DNA from: Chitinophaga sp. Ak27
GTDB taxonomy: Bacteria > Bacteroidota > Bacteroidia > Chitinophagales > Chitinophagaceae
DNA length: 64,000 nucleotides
NCBI RefSeq assembly: GCF_012726295.1
Contig: NZ_JABAOB010000001.1
Location: forward strand, 1,364,001 to 1,428,000
Direction of reading: 5' to 3'
Part shown: piece after piece, positions 52,106-60,868 of the stretch
Position numbering within the stretch: the first letter of the stretch is position 1
Layout: each line of letters starts with the position of its first letter
Program-made: the position numbers and the translations under genes
Notes under the pieces: generated by a model
The model's database searches: none
What the model was told of the DNA's origin: nothing
Seen by the model: only the letters and a program-made list of their open reading frames with translations

Positions 52106-52385
52106 AAAAACATGGTCCGGGTTCCTTGGGTTATATAATTAATTTTTACAATAATTAGGCTGGGTAAGATCCTACTGTGCGAAAATTAAATTACATATAA
52201 AAAATGGAATGGGGAAAATCGATTCTTCGTCAGACGAAACTTTTTTGTTCTAGTGTGATAGTAATTCATATTCCTTTCACAGCAGATTTACCTGTTGTTA
52301 CTTTATAGTTTATTATTATATATAATTATGTATTCATTTATTATCTTTTACATCTGTAGCCATTTTTAAAAGGTTACTTTCTTGT
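52106..52385. other. Intergenic region between the GNAT gene and the coupling-protein gene
   Basis: 280 bp of AT-rich DNA. A small hairpin TTCGT / ACGAA with a T-run lies near 52229-52248 and could end a plus-strand transcript or form part of the promoter of the GNAT-kinase unit. I see no gene. Confidence 0.35.
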
Positions 52386-54374
52386 CTACGCTTTAATAAA
52401 TATCAGATGGGCTAAATCAGGATCGTTTTTAATTCTTTCAATTTCGGTTCCCACCAAATCAATTATATCATTCTTAATCAGAATGTAATTATTCTGCAAA
52501 TCCATATCTGTCACCTTACTACAAGGTAATTGTTTATATTTCGATTCTTCGGATTTAATTGCTTCGTGATCGTTTTGTATTGCCGTATGGAATGCTTTAT
52601 ACTTTATAACTTGATCTGGATTGTCTGCTAGAATACCGACAAACTCTCCTGCAGAGAGAGTTGAAATTTTGGATGCAGGAACAGCAAAATCTAGTTGGGT
52701 ATTACGGCTTATGCTTGTGTCCTGCCGGTTGATCGAAATACTTTCTCGCGTCTGAACGATCTTCCCAATTGCTTCACTCACGGCTTTTGCAGTATCTCCA
52801 ATGGCTTGGCCGCAAATTATGTTGCCTGCCAGATTAAAGATTACATCCGCTTGCTCACGCCCATATGATTTACGCAATTGTGCAATATTCTGAATTGCCA
52901 GGTAACAAAAAATCCTATATCCTCTCGAAATAGCCAGAAAATTCTCAATGCCATTCGCATACAGGCTTGAAAATTCATCTGCAATAATACAACACTTCTC
53001 CATGCCTTTTTTAGGCAGAATGCGAAATACACGGTTAAGATAGAGAGAAATTACAGCACCATAAATTTGTGTTTTTTCAGGGTTGTTTGCTAGTACTACA
53101 ATCTTAGGATCATCAGGATTATTTATATCAAGTGTGAAGTCACTGGCGCCAAGTACGTAATACAACAAAGGTGAAGCTAATCGGGCAAGTGCAATTTTTG
53201 CAGATGCGATCTGTCCTTCCAGTTGTTCCATTGCTCGGTTCATGTAAGCAGAAATGAACGGATTTATAAGTACCTCTATTTCAGGCTCGGTGGAAAGAAT
53301 AGGGAAAAGATCGTCGTAATCAGCCTGCATTAGCTCAATAGCATGCGGAAGGGTGCAAAATTTTCCGCCCTTGAATTTTTTCAGGAACCAAATAATCGCG
53401 GTGAGAAAATTTATTGGGCTCTCTACGAAAAAATCCCCAGTTTTCTGTAACCATTGCATATTTAAACCGAGAAGAATGGTACGGGCACTTTCGCTGGCAT
53501 CGGTAATATCTCGCATAGTAGAAGGTTCAAGAGGGTTACACCTGTCAATGGGGTTATCAAAATTGACAATTAAAAAACGCGGCTTTTTTCTGTACAGATG
53601 CCCAGCTTTCAACCATGAGTTATAGGCAATAACTGCAAGGTCATCGTACTTGAAGTCATATAGCAGCATGCCGGGAAAATTCTTCCGTTCAATTTTCTGC
53701 TTGATAATATTGCGAATCAGGAAATAGGTCTTTCCGGCACCTGGGCCGCCGATAATGAGCACCATGCGTGCGCCGTTAATGATGTTCAGCCACATCTTGC
53801 GCACCTGGCCTCTGTATTGATATTTGCCAGGAAGATTTACACTGAACGGGTTTTCAAGCAAGCGTTCTTCCTGTGGAAAGGTTTCATTTTCCTCATTGAA
53901 AATATCGCCACCAAGTTTAACTTTTATCAGCCTGGATAACCTGGCAGCACCCGTAAGAAACAATACAAACCCAATGGTTGTAACCGATATGTAGGCAACA
54001 GCAGTTATGTCAACTGTAAAACCTATCGTTAGCAAAAAATAACTTGCAAAGAAAATGGCTACACCAAAAAAAATATAGGCGACCACTTGCCCTGGTCGGA
54101 TTGTTTCATCTTTTTTTCCTTTGCTTCCAAAAACAGATAACAGCAACAGTAATAAAGCAAAACCTTTCGTGATGTGGAGATCGGAAAACAAACCCGTCTT
54201 CCCCAAATTAAGAAGGACGTTTTTAACCGGTGCCGCCGTTAATCCCCACAGCTCAAATGCTGTGTAACAAAACACATAGAAGTGAAGTATCAACATTACG
54301 ATACTTCCTTTGCGCATAAAATCGGTGATGGCCCGAAGCCCTTGTTCATTTTCTCCACTACTCATAACACACAT
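52386..54374 (-). CDS. mobC: Type IV coupling protein (VirD4/TraG family, MobC-type)
   Basis: A 662-residue protein. About four transmembrane helices occur in the first 145 residues. Walker A GGPGAGKT is near residue 210 and Walker B CCIIADEFSSLY near 463, with conserved DFKYDDLAV and NIAQLRKSYGREQADVIFNL segments between and after. It links the relaxosome to the mating channel and pumps the DNA strand. It follows the relaxase gene by 16 bp. In Bacteroidota annotation this is often called MobC. Confidence 0.9.
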   Translation of the reverse strand: MCVMSSGENEQGLRAITDFMRKGSIVMLILHFYVFCYTAFELWGLTAAPVKNVLLNLGKTGLFSDLHITKGFALLLLLLSVFGSKGKKDETIRPGQVVAYIFFGVAIFFASYFLLTIGFTVDITAVAYISVTTIGFVLFLTGAARLSRLIKVKLGGDIFNEENETFPQEERLLENPFSVNLPGKYQYRGQVRKMWLNIINGARMVLIIGGPGAGKTYFLIRNIIKQKIERKNFPGMLLYDFKYDDLAVIAYNSWLKAGHLYRKKPRFLIVNFDNPIDRCNPLEPSTMRDITDASESARTILLGLNMQWLQKTGDFFVESPINFLTAIIWFLKKFKGGKFCTLPHAIELMQADYDDLFPILSTEPEIEVLINPFISAYMNRAMEQLEGQIASAKIALARLASPLLYYVLGASDFTLDINNPDDPKIVVLANNPEKTQIYGAVISLYLNRVFRILPKKGMEKCCIIADEFSSLYANGIENFLAISRGYRIFCYLAIQNIAQLRKSYGREQADVIFNLAGNIICGQAIGDTAKAVSEAIGKIVQTRESISINRQDTSISRNTQLDFAVPASKISTLSAGEFVGILADNPDQVIKYKAFHTAIQNDHEAIKSEESKYKQLPCSKVTDMDLQNNYILIKNDIIDLVGTEIERIKNDPDLAHLIFIKA

Positions 54375-54390
54375 TTTAAAGGCTCAATAA

Positions 54391-55899
54391 TTAGGAGGGA
54401 CGGCGCCGCTTCCTTTTTCTCTTACTTTCCCGCAGCCAGTGAGCATCAACCGGATCTGGATCGACCGGCTGGAAAAGATTGGTAAAGAATTGATAGATTG
54501 ATGGCAACAATACCAGGGGAGTTATCGGAGGTTTGGAAATATCCACAGAAAATTTGTCCGTGTGATGGCGGAGAAATTTTTCAATCTCGGAGGCACTTTT
54601 TACCGAATAATTATTTGCTCGCAGATAGTGGGATATTTTTGCAGGGACCGAATGGTAACCCGAAGCCGGTAGTTGAAAATGGCCCGATTGAAAACCACGA
54701 GCATTAATACCACTGGTGGGTTGGATCAACAAACCTTTGGCAGCCCATTCTGCCAGTACGTTTTTAAATCCTTTGTTAAAATCAGTTCCAGCTATGATCG
54801 ATTCACTGAACTGGGCGTTGAAATGTTGCTCTTTTGCTTCATGCAGATACGGCCGGTCGAGCCGGTCTAGTATCCTTTTGCAGGAATATTCCCGGTCAAC
54901 ATCGCTCCCCTTGAATACACAACCGCGCTTATTATCGATAAAGGTTAGCGCATAAAATCTGCCTTCGGCATTACTCCGAAATACAGCGTTGATGTGCTTT
55001 TCCGAGAGCAGGCGAATAAACTCTGAACGGTTGTCCGATCTCCTTAACGCTTCTTCAATATCCTCCTTCAAACCGGATCGATACTTCTTCCGCCCTTGTT
55101 CTCCTTTCTCTGCGAGGGCTTCTATGTGAGAAAGCTGCGCTTTGAAATAAAACTTACTGGCTTTTATAGGGATGCCGACTTTCTGGCCGCTGGCATCTCG
55201 CATTGCGTAAACTAGCCCCTTGTGATTCTTCATTCTACTACCCGGCGAACCAGCATCAGCAAAGATATTAAATTGTTTCAGCACGGCATTTAACTCAGCC
55301 AACGATCCGAAATCATAGTTGGAAAGAACAGAATACAGCACCTTGCCAATAGCTGCTTTGGTTTCTTTTAAACCATACTCCACTTTCGTAAGGTCAATTG
55401 GCTTAATGGCGTGTAACATTTTCGGCTGCACTTTGTCGGCAGCGACCAAATTATGCCGACGTTCAATTTCCCGACAGGCTGCAAACGATTCTTTGCGGCC
55501 AAGATTATGCAGGTTCTTTTGTTTACCGTTAGGCAGGATAGCCGTAGTAACAATATGAATGTGCGGGTGCGCCACATCGGAATGCCGATAGACCAGGTAT
55601 GGTTGTTCTTCCAGGCCGATCAATTTCATGTATTCGGCTGCCAATTTCAGGAACAGCTCATTTGAAATGTTTTCCGATGGATCGAGATTGATAGAAATAT
55701 GAATGCACTTATGTTCAACGGTTCCGTTTAAATCTGCGCGATGTTGAAGCCTGCCTAATTTTTCGGCAAACGTTAGCTTGTCGGCATCCTTGTGGTACAA
55801 TCCGGCGCCGATAAGCGCGGCCTTTCCTTCCTTTACTTTGTTTTCGTTATAATTCAACGCGCCGCGGATATTAGGGCCGCTTTCTATTTTCCCAACCAC
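54391..55899 (-). CDS. mobB: Relaxase / mobilization nuclease (MobB-type)
   Basis: A 502-residue relaxase. The N-terminal domain has the tyrosine region (ALNYNENKVKEGKAALIGAG) and the three-histidine metal motif RHSDVAHPHIHIVTT near residues 104-118. The rest is helical with a basic tail (ESKRKRKRRRPS). It would nick oriT and remain bound to the strand's 5' end during transfer. Its start overlaps the mobA stop by 16 bp, and a candidate oriT lies just upstream of mobA. Confidence 0.9.
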   Translation of the reverse strand: MVGKIESGPNIRGALNYNENKVKEGKAALIGAGLYHKDADKLTFAEKLGRLQHRADLNGTVEHKCIHISINLDPSENISNELFLKLAAEYMKLIGLEEQPYLVYRHSDVAHPHIHIVTTAILPNGKQKNLHNLGRKESFAACREIERRHNLVAADKVQPKMLHAIKPIDLTKVEYGLKETKAAIGKVLYSVLSNYDFGSLAELNAVLKQFNIFADAGSPGSRMKNHKGLVYAMRDASGQKVGIPIKASKFYFKAQLSHIEALAEKGEQGRKKYRSGLKEDIEEALRRSDNRSEFIRLLSEKHINAVFRSNAEGRFYALTFIDNKRGCVFKGSDVDREYSCKRILDRLDRPYLHEAKEQHFNAQFSESIIAGTDFNKGFKNVLAEWAAKGLLIQPTSGINARGFQSGHFQLPASGYHSVPAKISHYLRANNYSVKSASEIEKFLRHHTDKFSVDISKPPITPLVLLPSIYQFFTNLFQPVDPDPVDAHWLRESKRKRKRRRPS

Positions 55900-56294
55900 T
55901 GTTCACCGAGTTGATCGATCTTTTCCTGGAAGCTGCCAATCTTGCTCAATAGTTCTTTTTGCAGGTTCTCCGCTACCGGAAGCCAGGTAAAAACTTCCGG
56001 TCCGGGTGGAACACTGTTGATCCTCTTTACCACTTGGTTAAAATTATTTCCTAGCGAATTAAGATCGTTCCGGTAAAGAATAAGAATGGTCATCAGATCG
56101 TCCAAAGACTGATTTCGTTGCCTGACGGTAACCGGTTTATCAAACAATACATTGCGAACATATTCGCTTATTTTCTGGCAAGTAGTGGTTTGCAGCTTAC
56201 CATGTAACAAGGCAAATTCTTGTTCAGTAAGGCGGATATTACACCAATACTTACGCTGGTTTGGTTTACTTTCAATACTCTTTTCCATACACAC
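55884..56294 (-). CDS. mobA: Relaxosome accessory protein (MobA/MobC-like)
   Basis: A 136-residue DNA-binding protein with a ribbon-helix-helix-like start (YWCNIRLTEQEFALLHGKLQ, then ISEYVRNVLF) and the relaxosome-accessory motif LNSLGNNFNQVVKRIN near residues 82-97. ATG 56294 or 56288 are both possible starts. It likely binds the inverted repeats just upstream and helps the relaxase open oriT. Confidence 0.85.
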   Translation of the reverse strand: MCMEKSIESKPNQRKYWCNIRLTEQEFALLHGKLQTTTCQKISEYVRNVLFDKPVTVRQRNQSLDDLMTILILYRNDLNSLGNNFNQVVKRINSVPPGPEVFTWLPVAENLQKELLSKIGSFQEKIDQLGEQWLGK

Positions 56295-56332
56295 TAAACC
56301 ATTTTTGGGTGACTAAAAAACGCGAGTTCCGA

Positions 56333-56445
56333 GCGTTATTTCCCGCCATTGGTAGCCGACTTTGGAGGCTACCAACAAGTTCGTTGTGTAACAACGATAC
56401 AACTTGCTGGATGCGAATAAAGGCAGCCGGAATTGGAAATAACGC
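56333..56445. other. Candidate oriT: nested inverted repeats upstream of mobA
   Basis: GCGTTATTTCC (56333-56343) is matched by its exact complement at 56435-56445. Inside lie TTGGTAGCC/GGCTACCAA (56349-56357 with 56367-56375) and a compound hairpin CAAGTT-CGTTGT / ACAACG-ATAC-AACTTG (56376-56387 with 56391-56406). The location between mobA and the next minus-strand gene is typical of oriT. The nick site cannot be placed. Confidence 0.6.
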
Positions 56446-56491
56446 GGAATTGCGAACGCTGTTATTACTTAATTTTTCAGAAAATATTGGC

Positions 56492-56911
56492 TTATATTTT
56501 ATTTCTGGATTGGTTTTCCGTTGATTTTACGCACATCTTATCTTTCTTCTTATGCTCCTTTCGGTACGCCTTTTTCAGATCTTCGTAATACTGCTTGGCA
56601 ATGAAAGCGGATACATGAAGTACAGAAAGATCGCCGCATTTTCTTAAGCCTTCCTGGTATCTGTTGGCAATAAATTGAACAATATTTCCCGTATCCCATT
56701 CACAGTTTTTATTACGGTAACGCCATTCACCTCTTATATTTGCGATCTCAATTAGTTCCGCTCCCTTTTGAAAAGTAGAATCGTTGATGCGCTTATAGTT
56801 ATCATCCGATAACACTACCGGGAATAAGTTGGTGTGTGAAATATTGGAAATGACTTCGGCCAGCCGTTTTAACCCATTAAGGTCTGTTACATATAAACTG
56901 TTATCAAACAT
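56492..56911 (-). CDS. Hypothetical protein, 139 residues
   Basis: A soluble protein of unknown family with a lysine-rich C-terminus (KKAYRKEHKKKDKM). Segments such as LYVTDLNGLKRLAEVISNI and IVQFIANRYQEGLRKCGDLS indicate a real gene. It is the last gene of the minus-strand set starting at 60.6 kb and lies beyond the oriT candidate. Confidence 0.55.
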   Translation of the reverse strand: MFDNSLYVTDLNGLKRLAEVISNISHTNLFPVVLSDDNYKRINDSTFQKGAELIEIANIRGEWRYRNKNCEWDTGNIVQFIANRYQEGLRKCGDLSVLHVSAFIAKQYYEDLKKAYRKEHKKKDKMCVKSTENQSRNKI

Positions 56912-56943
56912 AACCGGAGAGTTTATTGTTACACATGTTTTTT

Positions 56944-57387
56944 TTACAACTTCCGCCTGCTGGAAATCGGTGTTGGCGGCGAACTAACTACTCTTGTTTT
57001 CTGCAAATTTTCACGCTTCACCATTATAGGTATTTGCCCGGAATGTGGAAGTTCTTTATTGGACGTAATGGGTATTGACGTTACTTTTCCATTGAATTCG
57101 AGGGTAAGTTGATCTATAGATAAATTCCCATTTTCAAGATCAATGCGATAGGATAACTTAATGTTAACCGGATTTTCAAGTTTAGTTTCATACCATCCCA
57201 TCGCATCCACAGTGAAATCAGTAGGGTAACCAAAGCGCAACGCTTCGTTGACAGCGGTTGATAATTTAGTTTGAAATTCCCGGAAAAGTAGACCCTCAAT
57301 GTTGGGATTGCATAAATCTTTTTCCCGGCATCCTTTATCCCACAGCAAAGCCAAGTGGGTATCCAGAATATGATAATATTCGCTCAT
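56944..57387 (-). CDS. Hypothetical protein, 147 residues
   Basis: A soluble protein, family unknown, with acidic first half and basic tail (KRENLQKTRVVSSPP). FREFQTKLSTAVNEALRFGY and FTVDAMGWYETKLENPVNIK look like normal folded sequence. It is 6 bp from the next gene on the same strand, so part of an operon of small genes. Confidence 0.55.
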   Translation of the reverse strand: MSEYYHILDTHLALLWDKGCREKDLCNPNIEGLLFREFQTKLSTAVNEALRFGYPTDFTVDAMGWYETKLENPVNIKLSYRIDLENGNLSIDQLTLEFNGKVTSIPITSNKELPHSGQIPIMVKRENLQKTRVVSSPPTPISSRRKL

Positions 57388-57393
57388 GGTTCA

Positions 57394-57684
57394 TCATTTT
57401 CTTACACCCTTTGCTTTGAAAATTGCAGGGCTGGCAATATCGGCCTGACGAACGTTGTCTTTTAATTCCATCCAAAGCCGGATCATCAAATCGGCAATTT
57501 CTATCAGTTCATCTTTTGAAAGCTGGTAGATGTTTATAACCTTTCCGGCCGAATCCACGAAGAAAACATTCCGGGAATAATAGTCTGAAAGTTCAAGTGT
57601 CCTCGTAATGGAAATAATACCGCCGGGTGCTGTAATTTCCCTGCCGTTTGAGAAAACGATGGTGTCTTTTTTTACGATTGCCAT
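57394..57684 (-). CDS. Hypothetical protein, 96 residues
   Basis: A small beta-rich protein: FSNGREITAPGGIISITRTL followed by YYSRNVFFVDSAGKVINIYQ and a helical end. Family unknown. ATG start, 2 bp downstream of the 57687 gene, so tightly packed in the operon. Confidence 0.55.
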   Translation of the reverse strand: MAIVKKDTIVFSNGREITAPGGIISITRTLELSDYYSRNVFFVDSAGKVINIYQLSKDELIEIADLMIRLWMELKDNVRQADIASPAIFKAKGVRK

Positions 57685-57686
57685 AG

Positions 57687-57932
57687 CTATAATTTTTTGC
57701 GCATGGAAGTGATGGATTTTTGCTGTTGCCTTTTTTTACGAATTAATGGGTAACGCTCGATTACATTTTTTGCCATGTCGAGTAGTGCAAAATGGCTGTA
57801 CCGTTTACCCTCACCCTGCTTACTTAACAGCATTCTCATATAATCTTTTGATTGCTGCGCATCAGCAACCGGATAGTCAATTGTGAATGGCTCGCTAAAC
57901 TTTTTTGATTCTAACCGATAGCGTAAATACAT
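57687..57932 (-). CDS. Hypothetical protein, 81 residues
   Basis: A small basic protein (SKQGEGKRYSHFALLDMAKN, then RYPLIRKKRQQQKS). No recognised family. It overlaps nothing and is packed against the next gene with a 2-bp gap. Confidence 0.5.
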   Translation of the reverse strand: MYLRYRLESKKFSEPFTIDYPVADAQQSKDYMRMLLSKQGEGKRYSHFALLDMAKNVIERYPLIRKKRQQQKSITSMRKKL

Positions 57933-57986
57933 ACTGAATAAATTTATGGTGATGAATGTTACAGTCCTTTTCTACGTCCGGGGTTA

Positions 57987-58550
57987 TCAGGCTTGACTAT
58001 TCGGGGGGGCATTCTTAGTTAACTGCTTGTGAGAAAGTTTCTCCGTAACAGTTGCCGGGAGGTTGGTATTGAATAACGCATCTCCTTCTTTCATAAGCGG
58101 AATAACTTCTGCTTCGAGGGTTCTTTTGAGAAAGTCCTCACCCCCTTGACTTTTCATAAAATGGGAGATCGGCTTTTTAAACTCCAGCCACTGGCGAACA
58201 CCATTTTGACCAAACACAAAGCCTCGCAACAGCATACGACTGAGTTCCTTTTTGTTGTATAAATCGTATGATAGCTCGGATATACGATGTTCCAGGCTTT
58301 GTTCAATCAATAATAGATCTTCGCCCGGATCAGCAAGATTAATAGGTGGAAGGCTTTTAAAGTATGCTTCGGCATCCTGAATCAATTTTTTACCTTCGGG
58401 GGAATAACCTTCATAGGAACAGGAGCCTCCATTTCCATCATTACTGGCGGCGCCTGCACGTTTGCTATTGATAAATAGGTCGGCGTGAAATTGAATGCTG
58501 TCCTCATATTGAGGAACACGCATCTTAATATTTTTAAGCTCTACTTTCAT
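57987..58550 (-). CDS. Hypothetical protein, 187 residues, coupled to the methylase gene
   Basis: A mostly helical soluble protein (ELKNIKMRVPQYEDSIQFHA, LEHRISELSYDLYNKKELSR). No catalytic motif or family is recognised. Its ATG overlaps the stop of the cytosine methylase by 4 bp, so they are translated together, which hints at a link to DNA modification or just operon packing. Confidence 0.6.
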   Translation of the reverse strand: MKVELKNIKMRVPQYEDSIQFHADLFINSKRAGAASNDGNGGSCSYEGYSPEGKKLIQDAEAYFKSLPPINLADPGEDLLLIEQSLEHRISELSYDLYNKKELSRMLLRGFVFGQNGVRQWLEFKKPISHFMKSQGGEDFLKRTLEAEVIPLMKEGDALFNTNLPATVTEKLSHKQLTKNAPPNSQA

Positions 58551-59380
58551 AATTCAAGATTTATTTGTTGGATACACTTAAAAATTTGGTAGGCGACCTG
58601 GGGAACAATGGCATTGCCAAATGCTTTTATTTGTTTTCTAACCAGAGGGAGGGATACCCCATCAAATACCCGTATAAATCCGGGTTGGGATAAGAATAAT
58701 CCCTCGACTTCGGATATATGGCCAACCGGGAACCATGTATGTAGTTGCGCAAATAAGTCCGCTTCCTTATGGCCCAACGGGTGCTGGTCCCCCGAACGTC
58801 GCCCGCCATTGGTGTAGGCCAAAAACCAAACGCGATCTCGTCGGTGCCAGGCACCCACGGCGCAAGCTGGAATGATAATCGGGATGACGGAATATCCCAC
58901 GTGTTCAAAATCCTGGCAGATGGTATCGATGATATATCGTTGTCGGCTGTAGTGGATTTGATCTTCCACCCAAAGAGCTCTTTGGTGCGCCATTCCAGTA
59001 GGGCTTTCTGCGTGTACCAGGCTGGTGATACCAGCAACATTTTCACCAACAACCCAAGTGGGTCGGATCTGGTTAATAATTCGGAGCATATGAGGCCAGA
59101 GGTAACGGTCATCTGAATCGCCTTTTCTTTTTCCGGCAAGGCTGAAAGGCTGACAGGGAAAGCCGGCAGAAATAACATCAATTGTTCCGTCATACTGTGT
59201 TGTATTAAATTGTGTAACGTCTTTAAATCGGTTGGTTTCAGGAAACTGAACAGCAAGTACCTGCCGACAAAAAGGGTCAATTTCGACCTGAAAAACATTT
59301 TCCCAACTTACCCATCTGGCAGCAAGGTCAAAGCCACCGATGCCGCTGAATAAACTTCCATGTCGCATAAACAACTTCAC
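58547..59380 (-). CDS. DNA (cytosine-5) methyltransferase, no restriction partner visible
   Basis: A 277-residue C5 methylase with motif I FSGIGGFD (11-18), motif IV GFPCQPFS (73-80, catalytic Cys76), motif VI ENVAG (113-117), motif VIII HRRDRVWFLAY and motif X near QIKAFGNAIVPQVAYQIF. The target-recognition region is short. It transfers a methyl group from SAM to a cytosine in a sequence that cannot be predicted. No restriction gene is next to it. On conjugative elements such orphan methylases often protect the incoming DNA from host restriction. Confidence 0.9.
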   Translation of the reverse strand: MKLFMRHGSLFSGIGGFDLAARWVSWENVFQVEIDPFCRQVLAVQFPETNRFKDVTQFNTTQYDGTIDVISAGFPCQPFSLAGKRKGDSDDRYLWPHMLRIINQIRPTWVVGENVAGITSLVHAESPTGMAHQRALWVEDQIHYSRQRYIIDTICQDFEHVGYSVIPIIIPACAVGAWHRRDRVWFLAYTNGGRRSGDQHPLGHKEADLFAQLHTWFPVGHISEVEGLFLSQPGFIRVFDGVSLPLVRKQIKAFGNAIVPQVAYQIFKCIQQINLEL

Positions 59381-59420
59381 TTTTCATTTCACTAATGCGT
59401 ACTTATTTATAGGATCACTA

Positions 59421-59636
59421 TCATGACCAACCTTCGCAGGCGTTGACGCAGCCAGCATCTTCTTTATCAAGTTCGTTTTGAAATAGCTGTATCTGCGAGC
59501 AGGAAATTTCTTCCCGGCTTTCATAAGGGGCACACCGGAAGGGCTGTTGTGATTGTTCAATTAATTCGTCACGGTAAAACGCAGCGGTGGTTTGATACGG
59601 GATTACACAGGCTACCTTGTGGTACAAGATTTTCAT
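59421..59636 (-). CDS. Small hypothetical protein
   Basis: A 71-codon ATG frame overlapping the 3' end of the PP-loop gene by 68 bp and ending 40 bp before the methylase. Contains several Cys (PFRCAPYESREEISCSQIQL). Plausible but unproven; codon use is acceptable. Confidence 0.35.
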   Translation of the reverse strand: MKILYHKVACVIPYQTTAAFYRDELIEQSQQPFRCAPYESREEISCSQIQLFQNELDKEDAGCVNACEGWS

Positions 59637-60300
59637 ACTTTTTCTCCTTCGCTGCCCACCACGCCGCTAGATGCGGATTGTCCTGTAAGATGGTGAGCAG
59701 CTTCCGTTTGCTTTTCTTCCAGCATAAATCACAAGTACCTTCGTAGCTGGAAAGCCGGAGATCAAATTCTTGCTTAGACCAGAAAATATTAATATCCTGG
59801 CTCGTGGTCGGAATCATGTTTACCAATGGATAAACTATTCGCTGGCGCTCTGCTTCCTTCCAGTTGATACGTCTGCGTTCGTCGGTACGGATGCCGATGG
59901 CGGTCGAATATTTTTTCCAGCCAATCGACCGCGCATACGCACGGATGGCATATGCTTTCAGCTCACGGGAACATTTAGGTGCTCCCATATTCGGGATACC
60001 ATGCTTTTTTATGAATGCCTCGAAGGGTTCCCCATTCCTGGAGGCCGTCGCAAAATCAACTACACGCGCTGAAACCCCTTTACCCGGCTCATATATTGGC
60101 TGGCTCTCTATCCAAACCAGATGAAATTGGAAACGGCTGTCACATTCCTGTACAAAAGAAAGTGTTTCTTCCCGCTCCTTACCGGTGTTGGCAAAAACCA
60201 CTATCATATCATATTCGTCTTGTTTGTTGGTAAGTAACCATCGCGTCATAAAAGCACTCGTCCGACCACCAGAAAAACTAATCAGCATCTTCTTTTTCAT
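59569..60300 (-). CDS. PP-loop / PAPS-reductase-like ATPase domain protein
   Basis: A 243-residue protein from ATG 60300 (MKKKMLISFSGGRTSAF; a longer frame to 60330 exists). SGGRTS at 10-15 is the PP-loop that binds ATP pyrophosphate, followed by IVVFANTGKE. MGAPKCSREL and SYEGTCDLCWKKSKRK add Cys residues often used in this family. Relatives activate substrates by adenylation or reduce sulfur compounds; phage and element versions have unknown targets. It might thiolate or modify nucleic acid, but that is speculation. Confidence 0.75.
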   Translation of the reverse strand: MKKKMLISFSGGRTSAFMTRWLLTNKQDEYDMIVVFANTGKEREETLSFVQECDSRFQFHLVWIESQPIYEPGKGVSARVVDFATASRNGEPFEAFIKKHGIPNMGAPKCSRELKAYAIRAYARSIGWKKYSTAIGIRTDERRRINWKEAERQRIVYPLVNMIPTTSQDINIFWSKQEFDLRLSSYEGTCDLCWKKSKRKLLTILQDNPHLAAWWAAKEKKYENLVPQGSLCNPVSNHRCVLP

Positions 60301-60405
60301 ACACACTTTGTTTACGTTTTGCACTATCATTGGCTACCGCCAATGGAGTTTTCTTAGCCATTCCCACAGGAATAAGATCTTTCTGACATTGGCTTGGGGG
60401 CGACC

Positions 60406-60645
60406 TCACCGATAACAGCGGATGGATTTTTTTAGGAGCGGCCGGGCTTTCTCAAAAGATTTTACCCAGTTGAAGGCTAGCACTTTCCAATTACGTACAG
60501 GCTCCCGCCCGCGCAGCATCCAGTTTCTTTTCTGATAGTACAGAAAGAAACACTCCGCATGTAGGGGAGTAAGCCCCATCATTACGAAGTACACGGTAAC
60601 TGCGGTAAGATTGGGGCGAGATGGTAAACTGCGTTGTTTTGACAT
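60406..60645 (-). CDS. Small replication-associated-like protein
   Basis: A 79-residue protein from ATG 60645 (MSKQRSLPSRPNL); the longer frame to 60771 runs through the operator. The core HAECFFLYYQKRNWMLRGRE, then PVRNWKVLAFNWV resembles the C-terminal module FF-x-YY-x-x-x-x-W-x(3)-G-x-x-x-x-x-W-x-x-x-x-x-N-W seen in phage and plasmid replication helpers. It is the first gene of the operon behind regulatory site 3. Confidence 0.6.
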   Translation of the reverse strand: MSKQRSLPSRPNLTAVTVYFVMMGLTPLHAECFFLYYQKRNWMLRGREPVRNWKVLAFNWVKSFEKARPLLKKSIRCYR

Positions 60646-60692
60646 GCTCCATTGTTTTATGAAAGCAAAGGTGGTGTAACAATCATGCGATT

Positions 60693-60720
60693 TCTTACAC
60701 CAGAAAATACAGGTGTAAGA
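60693..60720 (-). promoter_or_regulatory. Inverted-repeat regulatory site 3 (perfect copy)
   Basis: TCTTACACC (60693-60701), N10, GGTGTAAGA (60712-60720), with fully complementary arms. On the minus strand CACCTTTG ends 27 nt downstream. It precedes the operon from 60645 leftward. Confidence 0.7.
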
Positions 60721-60868
60721 TTTATTGATTACAAGAGGTAGCAACCTGACCCTGGACGGAGGTGAGGTCAAAGTGGATAACCCAACGATGCCGGTATTGG
60801 CGAATGGAGAGAAGAGAATAGCTATATAAGTTTTTTTTTATTAAATTGCAAATAAAAGAGTAGTCTCG

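Noticed and set aside
60646..60771. N-terminal extension of the small replication-associated-like protein
   Set aside because: It would run through the perfect inverted-repeat regulatory site; the ATG at 60645 fits better.
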